Assembly (NCBI GenBank): GCA_004335635.1
Contig: QAXH01006231.1
Coordinates: 145-49,526 of the forward strand
DNA length: 49,382 nucleotides
DNA from: Chloromonas sp. AAM2
Lineage: Eukaryota; Chlorophyta; Chlorophyceae; Chlamydomonadales; Chlamydomonadaceae
Direction of reading: 5' to 3'
Part shown: in pieces, positions 34,685 through 45,049 of the stretch
How the letters are laid out: each line of letters opens with the position of its first letter
Numbering within the stretch: the first letter of the stretch is position 1
Notes under the pieces: generated by a model
The model's database searches: none
Told to the model about the DNA's origin: nothing
Seen by the model: only the letters and a program-made list of their open reading frames with translations
Made by a program: the position numbers and the translations under genes

Positions 34685-34720
34685 CAGGAATTGTCCCAGA
34701 ACTGGCATACTTTCTTTTTG
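34685..34720 (-). repeat. Dispersed inverted-repeat-family copy
   Basis: GGAATTGTCCCAGAACTGGC followed by ATACTTTCTTTTT, i.e. the family core on the minus strand. It lies about 55 bp past the stop codon of the dehydrogenase gene, probably within or near its 3' UTR. Confidence 0.65.
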
Positions 34721-34773
34721 CAGACGGACTAAACAACGTACTCCAGCCTGTTGCAGCATGTCCACCAGCCAAT

Positions 34774-37339
34774 CTAAGCGACAGTGTACCAGGGTGCGCC
34801 CTCCTCAGAGGTGTAGTGACGCCAGAACAGCTCTGCAATGGTATCTGGGCTCACAATGTCTTCGGTTTCGCCCCGGTCGTACGCCGAGCCCTGCACGGGG
34901 CTCTGAACCACGACTTCCGCAACCTTGATACCCTGCACGCACGACGGCAACCAAGTGCACCACGAATGGCATGCCTGATTCCAGTGCCATGCTTAACCAC
35001 AAGCTGTCTTAACTGCGTGCTCTCTTGATTAAATGTGTAAAGGAGTTTGTACGCCATGATCTGCATCTCCGGCTTGCTGAGATTACCAGCTCGATCATAA
35101 GAAGCGCAAGTGTGGCAGGGTGCACAACAGACTGTGCACGGGAATGTTAGGTACAAGTGCATGTCGTGTGATGAAACATGCGTTGTGATGCATCACATGC
35201 CTCACGGGCTCGCATATGAATGACACGTTTAGAATTCACGAACGTCCAAGACAGTTGCTGCAACACTTGCCTTGGGCTTGAGTGTGTGTCGCAGTGTGGC
35301 TGCCAGCGAGTGCTTGGCTGCGCTGTGGGCGGCAAGCACGTTGGCACCGGCCTGCCCAGCTATCTGCTGAGCGCTGTCACTCTCCACCAGACCCATGCCT
35401 GAAGCAAGCCACACCAAGGTCTAACCAGTAACATGTACAGGTGGAGTCCGTAATCCTGTTGCATGCGGACACGAACAGAACCGAGAAAAAGATGTTTGCC
35501 AGTTCTGGGACAAGCCTTGCGTGTCAACATTGGAACCTCGTGTGAACCTCCTAACGGTACTGGTTTGCCACCCCGTAGACGTAAAACCAGGAATCTTCTG
35601 TACGAATTGACCGATTCTGGGACTGCATTGGTGCGGTTTCCTTTTGGTTTGGCAGTGTAACGTGCTCGTCATCATGCCGGTTTGCGCTGTCACTGTCAGT
35701 CTTTTATGTACTATGGTGTCAGTTTTTGTCATTGCAATGCAAAGGGCATGGCGTGCCGCGCATTTGGGTTTCACTCATGCTCATGCGTCATCCATGGAGG
35801 GGGCAGTCAGCAATCATAAGTTTGCATTCGGCACCTACGACAAGAACCTGGATGAGGGACGGGAGAGGGTTATGTCTCGCCCGGGTGCGTGCTTCAGGGT
35901 GGTCACAACACCTGTGGCCATCCCTGGGACCTGTTGCTGTTTCATGCAGGCCCATATCACACGCTGTAGCAGTGCTAATACAGGTCAAGCAGGTACTAAA
36001 GACCAAGCGTGCACAAGCCCGGCGTTGCGTGTGCATGTGCAATTTGCGGCCATGCGCATGCTGGACTTGCAGCGGCGGTACAACCTCACTGAGCAGCCGC
36101 ATGTCAAGACGAGCAATCAGGCTCCTTCGTGGTCTGACACCAAGCACTTGTGAGTCGTCTGCTTGTTTTTGTCGCCTGGTTTGCCACCCCGTGTGAGTTG
36201 CCTGCTTGGGACTTACCATTGCCAGTTATCAGGATAGCAGGCTTTGCCTGCGGCTGTGACTCCATCTGCGGCACCACCAGCTGCACCGAGCGCATGAAGG
36301 CGGCCAGGCCCTTGAACTGGGACTCCAGCTGGTCCGCTGTCTGGCTCAGGGCGGGCTCCAGCACGTGCGCAAAGTGCTGTGCAAGGGAACAAGCGAGGAG
36401 CACGTCTCAAGCAGCAGGAACAGGACTGCCAGATCCGGGGCAAAGGAAGGATGTGCCAGCTAGCTGAAAAAGGACTACCGTTTTGGGGGCAGAACATGCA
36501 TGATGGAGCACTTCAACCGGTGTGTAATGGATGCCTCTTGTTGGCCACGCCTGAGGGGTAAGCAGGATGGGCAGCTGCACTGTCATGTCATGTCACGGCT
36601 CCCACACCCTTGCCACCCTTGGCCTCGTTGGTGTGCAGTGCACACACACCACTGACACGTGCACAAGCACATCTATGGATGCTGGTGCATTGTGCCATTG
36701 AACAAGCAGCTGTACTGCCAGCCAACTTAGCGGCCGGCGTGTGCGCCACTTCACTCAGCCTGTCTCAGCCCATGACTCACATTCCAGACCAGCACCGTGA
36801 TTGGACCCATCTTGGCCTCCACCTGCCTATACAGGGCCTCCTGGCTGCCAAAGTTGTACACGTCCTCCATGAAAGTCTCCACTGTGATGCCAGCTGCCTC
36901 CAAGTCTGCGATTGAAGGCATGCACGCGTGCATGCAGCTCAAGTACGGGAAAGCGCTCTCTTTGATGCAAGGGAGGCTGTCACAGCTTCATAGCCATGGC
37001 AGATCGATGTGAACGATTGCATGCAGCGTGAGTGGAGCATGATCCTAGGCAAGCTGGTTGAAGCGAAGGGTTTATTGTTGCATGCCATATGAGTTGCACG
37101 TTGACGTAATCCCCATGGAGGAGGGCGGCCATATGTATGGGCGGGCATGCAATGACTGGCAACGACTTGTGCCGTTGCCTACCTTTGACATACTGCTCTG
37201 CAGTGGGGGCTGCAAGAGTGATAAACGCAACCTTGAAACCTTCTTGGCCAAACTTATGAGCCACTGAAAATGTAAGGTTTCCGATCATCTGTCCCAGCCC
37301 TGGGCCCGCTCCAACAATTGCGACACAGCCACGAGCCAT
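34774..37339 (-). CDS. Atypical short-chain dehydrogenase/reductase (SDR), 5 exons
   Basis: Rossmann-fold NAD(P)-binding protein; substrate unknown. Exons in coding order: 37339-37183, 36905-36781, 36376-36217, 35398-35271, 34932-34774. Phases agree, giving 242 residues, the usual SDR size. The cofactor motif is at 6-16 (VAIVGAGPGLG), followed after a slightly long loop by EGFKVAFI. ITVLVWN (88-94) stands where SDRs have the N-N-A-G strand, and PAILITGNG is the strand that normally ends in the catalytic Ser. The active-site helix reads AAHSAAKHSLAATLR: Lys176 is present but the expected Tyr at 172 is His, and the Ser is absent too. KPKGIKVAEVVV then closes the fold. Intron 4 has a GC donor (AAG|GCAAGT), needed to join KPK to GIKV. 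Loss of the YxxxK tyrosine suggests an unusual or non-catalytic member. Confidence 0.88.
35485..35520 (+). repeat. Dispersed inverted-repeat-family copy in SDR intron 3
   Basis: GAAAAAGATGTTTGCCAGTT then CTGGGACAAGCC. It lies between the exons ending 36217 and starting 35398, on the strand opposite to the gene. Confidence 0.6.
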
Positions 37340-38746
37340 GGGGAAGCTATGTATGCACTTTGGTCAAAACACATCTACCACAGCACTCCGGTTACAGTGG
37401 GCATCTGAGAAGATAACGATCGGCCGCCTCAGTGTTTGCTGTCGTGATGTCATTGCCATCACAAACCGTGCTAAACCAACGCCCTGCTGCGCCCAGCCGA
37501 AGTGGATAAATGCATCAGCAGTAAGCAATCCAAGCATGTGCACGATCGTGAGCACGCGGCGCGAGTGGACACAATGATGACTTGCTGATCCTACCCTAGC
37601 TGAACCCTAGATCCGATTTCAAGGCTCTAGGTGGCGCAAGCCTCTCGACAAGCTTCTGAGGGCAGCACATTTGCCTGGCACATGAATGCAACGATGTTTT
37701 GCACGAACCAAATAAGAAGGTATTGAGGCCTTACACCTGGCATGGCCTGGCCAGCTTGAGAACAGTCAGTGATCCACGCACATCAACAGTCTGTTTTTTT
37801 TCTTAATCCACTTGAGTACATGGCGTAAACTCCCTACGTTACCTGCTGAACCACATGTGCCTGACAGGTCATAGGCAGTTTGTTGTGGGGCACGACAAGC
37901 GTGAGATGTTGAAGGAACTCGTGTAGTGTACAAAGATGATCCAAATCAATCAAAGTCAAGAGCAGCCAGGCTGGGGCGGTAGCTGCGCGACTTCTCATGT
38001 GTCACCAGCGGTGGCTTGCCTTGCCCGTTCAGCAGGCAGTATTGTCACGCACATGCAGGCTGTCCAGATGCATGACGCCACTCCAAATGTTCGAACGTCT
38101 ACTTGTCCTTTCCTTTTCCCAAATCATTAGTCGCTTTTGTGCGAGAGCAACACTGCCGAGTCGGGGCTTCCCAAAAGATCAGAGGATTTCATGCCAAGCA
38201 AAGTTGGTGATCTTCATGGGCTCCAGCTGACACCTAGACTTGCAGCCTATGGCCACGAAAGCCTGTTCTCCGGCCACAAGTTACAGACTGGCATAGGAGC
38301 GCATAGAAGTGGTCATATGCAATGCTGCTTACAAGCCAAGAGAGCAAGAGCCCCTAACACCAGCACACCGAACCAGGCAACGCGCAGGTTTAATGATTCA
38401 AACATCAGCGAATGGCTATGACGATCTGGAATAGGAGCAGAGGCATTCAGTTAGCTTGCGTTGGAGGTTATCACATTGCTGCAAGAATGCACAAGAACAA
38501 AGCAAACAATGTGATGCTAGAAACAGCGGAGCATGCTGGCTGTGCGCAAAAGCAAACATCTCAGCTCGAGCCACAACCACAGCCATTGTCAAGCCACAAC
38601 CACAGGCTAGCTATGCTACTGTCACAGTTCAAAGCTGCATCTCACAACGTGCCTGTGCAAGTGCATGGATGTCCAGGTGAGTGATGTTTTTGACATCATT
38701 ATCGTCTGGCAAGTGAACAGAAGCTGGTTCAAGCGTCAGGTGCCTC
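37340..38746. other. Intergenic region between SDR start and coiled-coil gene end
   Basis: Must contain the SDR promoter on its left and the 3' flank of the coiled-coil gene on its right. No open frame with recognisable motifs. A short ACAACCACAG doublet lies at about 38570-38610. A TGTAA on the minus strand at 38281-38285 is a distant candidate poly(A) signal. Confidence 0.4.
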
Positions 38747-41700
38747 TCAAGCTGCATCGGCTTCTGGTGCTGCATGGTCTGCCTCTACACCTTCTGACGG
38801 TGGTGCCTGCTCTTCCCCGCCAGCTGCCTCAGCGCCTTCTGGTAATTGATCTGCCTCTGCCTTGGGAGCCGGCTGTTCTGGCTCTGTTGCAACCTCTGCT
38901 GGCGTCTGCTCTGGCTCTCCACTACCTGCGTTGGCAGCTTGTTCTGGCTCTTCCAGCGCCTCAGCCGGTGCCTGTGTGGCCCCCATGTCTTCCTGTGCTG
39001 GCGCTTGCTCTGCATCTGCTTCAGTAGCTGCTGCTTCTGGCTCTGCATCCACTTTTTGCTGTGCCTGCTGAGGCTCTGCGTCCGCTTCTGGCTGCTCAGG
39101 GGTCGCATCTGCTGCATCTGCTTGCTGCACTTGCTTAGCCTCGGCGTTTGCCTCGGCTGCTACCTGGTCCTGCCTTGCCTGCAGCTCAGCTGGTGCCTGC
39201 TCCGATGCTGCAACCACATCATCTTGGGTGGCTGGCGCTTGCTGAGTCTCAGACTGGTCTGCTGGCACCCCGTCCGCCTCCAATGCAGCAGAGGATTCGT
39301 GCACTGCAGCTTCAGCAGTCGACGCCTCTTCATTTTCCACTCCTGGCTCCGCAAGTGGCAAGGCCTCAGCGGCTGCATCAACAGACGCTTCCTGGCTCAT
39401 GTCGTTCATGACCTGGTCGTCAGACCCAACACGTGACACTTCAAACCCTGGCTGGTTGCCACTCTCATTGTGCTCCTCAGCAGACTCTTGCACACCCAAA
39501 GCAGCTTCACAGGAAGCCTCCGGAACGGGCTGCCGCTGCATACTGGCAGATGCGGTGATGAGGGCAGCAGTAAGCTCATTGACCACAGGACCACCTGACA
39601 GAGAGTTACGCTGGGATTCAGAGCCTGTAGGCCGCAGTGCAAGCGACCCCTGCCTGCTCGCTGCAAATACAGCCTGTAGTGCTGGTGCAGCTGCGGCTGC
39701 GGCTGTGACCACAGGTTCATCGCGCGCTTCAGAGCCTGCCTGGCTTTCCTGCGTTTCGCCTGCTTCTGACTCGGCCTTTCTCGCCTGCTTTTCCTCAGTA
39801 TGGGCAGTTGCCTTGCTTGCCGGCCTTTTGACGGCGCTCGCCCCACCCTTGGCGGCTGAGTTTGTGGTCGTTTCCGAGCCTAGCTTGCCACCCCCATTCA
39901 TGGGCTTGGAGTTCCGCTTGGCTGCTGTGCCTGACGCACCCTTGGCCGTACCTGCAGGTCCACCCGCCCCAGGTTTGCCTCTCTGCGCATGGCAAGCAGT
40001 GGATGCGTGAGACAACCAAGTAGAAAGTGGCAAGACGGAGAATACTGGAGCGATTGCAGCTTTCACATGACACGCGACCTCTTGACACGATGCCCAGCAC
40101 GCGTGCGCTATCTGTCTCACTTTGTCCAGGTCGTTTGAAAGCTATATGCATGCTTTGGAAGATCAGACGCTCTGAATGCTGCTCAAATAGATCAGATCTG
40201 GCCTTATCTAGATACGGCCAATCCTGCTCACCTCTGCACGTGCCGCGGTGCGGCTGTATGGGACAGCCCGCGGAGCGGACATGTGCGTCTCGGGCGGGCC
40301 AGCGTTTGCCTCTTCCGACGCAGGCGACTCTCGCGGCTCAGTATCTTCCGCCTCTGGTGCCAGCTGGGCTTCTTCTTGCGGATATGGTACTTCCTCTTGC
40401 GCTGGTGTTATTGCAGTTTCCTGCGGCTGTTCCTCCACAGGCTGTTCCTCCACATCTTCTTGCGGCACGAGAGCCACGTTTTCTTGTGATGGCACGTCAT
40501 CCACTTGAGGCGGATGGAGCAGCCGGAATGCGATTGCCAGTTTATCCACCGCGGCGTCCACACCCATATCAGCTGGTGCTGGGGGGGCAGCCTGGACGAC
40601 ATCGGCTGGCTCAGGCAGCTGCTTCTTTTCTTCTGGCGCATGGCTTGGCTCAGGCAGGTCTGTGGGTGGCTGAGCTTCCAAGTTGCTCTCCAGATTAGGC
40701 TCTGGAGGTGCAGGGACAGTTTTCAAGTTGGCAGGGGCATCTTCAGGGCTCAGCACACAGAGCATGAGGTGCACACTGGGCGCTGGCCCAGGATTGGCGG
40801 GGCCTGGGCTGTGCTGTGCGGGTTGGGGTAGCAGATGTTGCACGGGAAAGGCCGCGCTGTGATGGACATCCTCTTCCTCAGGGGGCTGCAGAAGCAAGGC
40901 ACAAACAAGTCACAAGTCAAATCATAAGTCGCACATAAGTCAAGTCATACCCTAGGCTCAAGAAGTCAAGGCCCATAAGTCACTCAGTCAATGGTGAATC
41001 AGTTCATGCACGTTGTGCACCTTCCAGCTGTCAAGACGGCAACGTTGGTGCATGCCTTTAGAAAAAAAGGGTTTAGAAGGCAAAGCGTATGAAACAAGCC
41101 TGACAAGCCTCACATACGGCAACAACCAGTGTGCTGAAACCTGTTGCTGTGCTGAGCTGGTCAGCAATGGGGTCATGTAGGGGTGTGCAAGGAAACATCA
41201 GGCCTCAATCGATTTGCAGGCCAACCGTACGTCAAAATCATGATCTGAACATGCCATTGTGACGGGCTCATTGAAAGTTACACGATGATATACTGCAAAT
41301 AGTCCGGAAACCCATGCTACGTCCGGAAACAGCCAGTAACCGACTGGGGTGCCTGACCCAAGGAGCTGACCCAAACCTGAACAATTCTTTGTTGTCAACA
41401 GTACACTTGAAAGCTCTCATAAAAGTGAGCACAACGGCCATTCTGTATTGCACCTGTAATTCGGCTGCTTATCCCCCCCCCCTTCCCCCGCCCGACCAAA
41501 AGTGTGTTAGAGGTTGGCAAAATGATGCGTGCCCAACCCGCCTCCCCTTGGGCAGATGCTTCCAATCCTTCTTATCCTTCCTTATCCTTATTGCTATTTG
41601 TTTGATCCCTCCACTCACAGGCAGGTACAAGGGGCGGGAGGGCGAGCCGCGGGACGGCAAAAGGAACTTGGACAGGCGGCGTATCTCCAGCCTTGCGGCC

Positions 41701-44073
41701 CGCAGCTCCTTGTCCTGCTCCTCTAAGCTCGCGTGGGCCAGGACAACCTGCTTCTTCAAAGACTCCTGCACAGCGACCAGGGACGCGGGTGAAGGTGATC
41801 CGTAGGGAGTTTGGGGTGGTGCTGGTGGTGCAGAGGGGCCAGGTGAGGACACAAGGGACAGGGGGTCAATATCCGTCCTCAAAACTCTTCTTGCAAGGCC
41901 ATGGCATCGGGTTCAATCTGCTGGCCAACACGGTGAACGAAATGGGCCCGTTGCCGGCTGGAGCTGGGTGCTCCACCTATCTGTTTTTAGCTCCTTGCCA
42001 CCTTGGCTGCAAGGCTGCAAGGTCTGTTCCAGCCCCTCCTGCTGCCCTGTCCTGCTCTGGCCCCACTGAACCTGTGCCCGTCCGTGCCCCCACCTGCTCC
42101 CGCTTGGCCCCAGCAAGGCTCTGCCGGTGGAGCTTGGCGTCCGTCTCCAGCTTGCCCCTCAGCACACTAAGCTCATGCTCAAGGTTCTGCAGCCAACAAG
42201 CACAGGCAAGCAATGCCAATGAGGCGACAGCTGAGGCAAAAAAGGCCGTAGCCTCTTTTTACTGTAGTATTGGGTAATTGTCCTTCATTCGATTCAGTGC
42301 ACGTTTTAAGCTGCTTGCATTTGAAGTTGCTTACACCTTCCTGAGATGCCCCTGTTATCAGGCACTACCAGAGAGTGCCCAGGTTCGGACGCTGTCACGT
42401 CCCACCCCATTGCACATGTAGCGAGCTTTCTGTCTGCTGGTATGCAGCATGCTCATGACTCACTGCAGTGCGCCGCTCCTTGACATAGAGCTGGTCCTTG
42501 AGTGACTCCTCCCGCTCCACATCAGCTGGGGTTCGGGAGCAGGCCTGAGGGGCAGCCAGGGGCACATCAAGCGGTGAGGAGCCATGCCAGCAAAACATGC
42601 CAAGGCCGGCTGCCCATGTCACACACAGCGCTGGCTCCATGCGTGGCGCCCTGTGAAGCTGGCAGTTACGATCAAGTTCTTGTGGGTGCTAAGACCTGCC
42701 CGTTGCCCTTCCATCACCACCTTCGTCATAGCTACCTTTGTTGTAACCATCCAAACCACCTGTGCATTGGGATGCGAGATTAGCCTGGGATACGTGTGCT
42801 GCCCAACCATCACACGTGTTCTCATGTGGTTGTGCGTTATTGCTTGTATTCTTGCATTATCGCATTATTGCGTGTATGTGAATGGCTTATGGCAACTGCT
42901 CACCGCTAATTGCTGCTTGAGCAAAGCGATGTTGTCCTCTAGCACAACAATTTGGCTGTTTTTTAGCGAGACCTGCTGTTCCAACTGGCTGAACCTGCCC
43001 TTGTGCTTGCGCAGCCTCTCCCTCATCATCTGCAGCAGGGCACGTGAACCAGCATTTCATAACATGAACGCATCACAACCGTCATGACGGGCTGGTGTTT
43101 CAGACCCATACTTTGCTTCCGCAGACCTTGCTCTTGCAGTCGGGTGTTGAATACAGTGTACAGCTCAGTCTGCATGCACATGGCCGTGTTTTCCGTGCAA
43201 CCATGCAAACACCTTTATATACAGGTGCATGCAATGTCATGGACCTGAGCACTCCTGAGTGGTATGTGGGCACCTTGTTTTCTTCGAAAATCGCACGTAG
43301 CCTGGGCGGGAGCTCGGCAATCTCTGATGACCGGAAAAAGTCAATGACCGGTCCACCTCGGTCCGCCTGAACCTCCAGCTTGAACACAGTCTGCAAGGAA
43401 CCAGGCAATCAGCTTGCGTCAGGCCATGGACGGCTGTAGCTATGAGATAACGGAGCTACGGTCAAGTCCTCACCTTCTCAATGTCCCGCTTTTCCTCACG
43501 CAGCCGCTCTAGCTCCTGCTTTTGCTCAGTTGTAAGGGCCTCCACATTGCTGATGTACTCCTGCAACAAAAAGACAAACACTTTTCGACATGCTGCCGGA
43601 CTGTACGGATTGAAAGTCGCATGCAGCCCCTTCAGTGGCATGGCTGCTCACATCAACATTGCATTCTTTTAGCATATAGTCGTAATGCCTTATGAGTGCA
43701 TCAGGAAGGCCGCTATGAAAAGCCGGGCCCAAGCGAAAAAGACATGTTGAGGATTGCAAGGCCAACTGACCTGCAGGTCGTGCAGTAGCCCGAGACTCTT
43801 CATTGTGCTGATGTGGCTGCCCTTTCCCTTTGGTGACAGTTTTCCTGCTGCAGCTGCAGGTGGGCTGGGGTGCAAGTAAGGGCTCAGGTTCTTCGGAGGG
43901 CTTTTGGACCGCCTAACAGCTGCATACTGCTGAGATGGCACGGCGACATCAGCTGACATGGAACCAGGATCGTCATCCGCCATTGCTTCAAAATGTTGTG
44001 CCAGGCGAAGCGCCCGGACCGGGGAAACCCTAGCTGACCGGTCTGTTTCAACCGCCGGCTTGCCACCAAGCAT
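38747..44073 (-). CDS. Large coiled-coil protein with Ala/Glu/Gln/Pro-rich tail, 9 exons
   Basis: Family not recognised. Exons in coding order: 44073-43771, 43560-43474, 43390-43274, 43029-42904, 42544-42464, 42186-42094, 41765-41619, 40885-40232, 39982-38747. All introns fall in phase 0, giving 947 residues. Residues 1-101 are Ser/Pro-rich (SPPKNLSPYLHPSPP). Residues 102-318 hold heptad-like coiled coils (EQKQELERLREEKRDIEK; MMRERLRKHKGRFSQLEQQV; NLEHELSVLRGKL; EEQDKELRAARLEIRRL). They are interrupted by a more globular piece, GPVIDFFRSSEIAELPPRL. Residues 319-536 are acidic and Pro-rich. Residues 537-947 open with a basic Gly/Ala/Lys stretch, then become a long Glu-Ala-Gln-Pro low-complexity tail with no hydrophobic segment. 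This suggests a cytoskeletal or scaffold role (inference). The ATG at 44073 is the first plausible one; an upstream exon cannot be excluded. Confidence 0.72.
40900..40985. repeat. AAGTC short repeat cluster in intron 7 of the coiled-coil gene
   Basis: Eight or so copies of AAGTC/AAGTCA, irregularly spaced, immediately upstream (minus strand) of the exon 8 acceptor at 40886. Confidence 0.6.
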
Positions 44074-45049
44074 TGATGTAAGCCATCCTGGCGCGCATCT
44101 ACAGGCTGTCTGGGCATCAAAATGGCGACTGCGTGCATCCGGCGCAGCGCCACGAGCTTGGCTAGGCACCACCGGGCCTGTCCAACAAAGGCCAGCTGCA
44201 GCAGCTTGGAAAGCCTTTTGCAGCAGTTCTGGCCAGCTCAGTGGTCCAAATGCATTCACACTCAGGCATGGGGCCCCTGCCCAAGTGCACTGCCCAATCA
44301 CCAGCTATGCAATCACCAGCACCAGCATCGGGTGCACTCCGCAGCAGCCAGCCTTGTGGCATCTACTGCACCTGTGACCCAGGCAAGCACCGTGATGGCA
44401 ACATGGGATATATGCTCACTTCATGGTCAAACCAGCCAACACATTTGAGGCAGTTGGTTAGACTGGCTGACGCCTAGACGATCATGTTGGTTGCAAACCA
44501 GCATTTCATCTCCCCTGGCATGTGCATGGCTTCCTGGTCTGCTTGCATGCGCAGGGCAGCGACACGTATGAGCTAAGGGTGGGGCAGACGGACTTGCCTG
44601 GTGGCAAGGTGTGTTGGCAGGCGCGCCAAGGCTGGCCAAGCTGCTCTCCTTTTTATGCCTATATGGCCCATCGTGGCTGTCGAGGGATCAAAACAGTTCA
44701 CAGCCTTTGAGTGCTTGCGTTGAACAGGCCTGCTATCAGTGAGACTGGTGCAGCTGATCCTGCCTTCTGTGGTTCAGACGACATGGCAATCTTTCCCACT
44801 TGGGTCCAGCAGAAGAAGCAATATGAGGTTCAGCATACGACCTCTTCCAGAAATCACTGCTGGCAAACCCAGCCGTGCCCTCTTCACCGTACCCACTGCC
44901 CGACCCTGCCCCGAGGCCAAATTTACTCACTCACCCTGCCAGAGTGGACAGCACCTGAAGCAGCCCCAAATTTTATCCAACGCAAAGCCTAGTCCAAGGC
45001 GCTGCCTCTTTGGCCTCTTTCTTGCTCTTTCTTGCTCCGTGGCTTGCAG
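44074..45049. promoter_or_regulatory. Divergent 5' region of the coiled-coil and pseudouridine synthase genes
   Basis: Lies between the minus-strand gene start at 44073 and the first assigned exon of the plus-strand gene. It should hold both promoters and the missing first exon of the synthase. One candidate first exon starts at the ATG 44823 (MRFSIRPLPEITAGKPSRA, basic and Ser/Pro-rich like a transit peptide). It would end at a GTACCC donor near 44890, which joins exon 2 in phase. The donor is weak, so I leave it as a candidate. Confidence 0.4.

Larger units (their letters stand above)
33371..34773. other. Intergenic with degraded repeats
   Basis: Contains a GAT microsatellite and a segment (about 33946-34170) resembling parts of the neighbouring dehydrogenase gene. 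It also contains a minus-oriented copy of the dispersed repeat family (34685-34720). No intact gene found. Confidence 0.45.

Noticed and set aside
34851..35162. Alternative last exon of the SDR gene (around NLSKPEMQIMAYK)
   Set aside because: The exon 34932-34774 joins directly to exon 4 with KPK|GIKVAEVVV, the expected SDR strand, and ends at family length. The alternative breaks that strand.
38747..39436. Plus-strand Cys/Leu-rich frames (for example 38846-39436)
   Set aside because: Antisense shadows of the low-complexity tail exon; GCN/GAR repeats leave several frames open.
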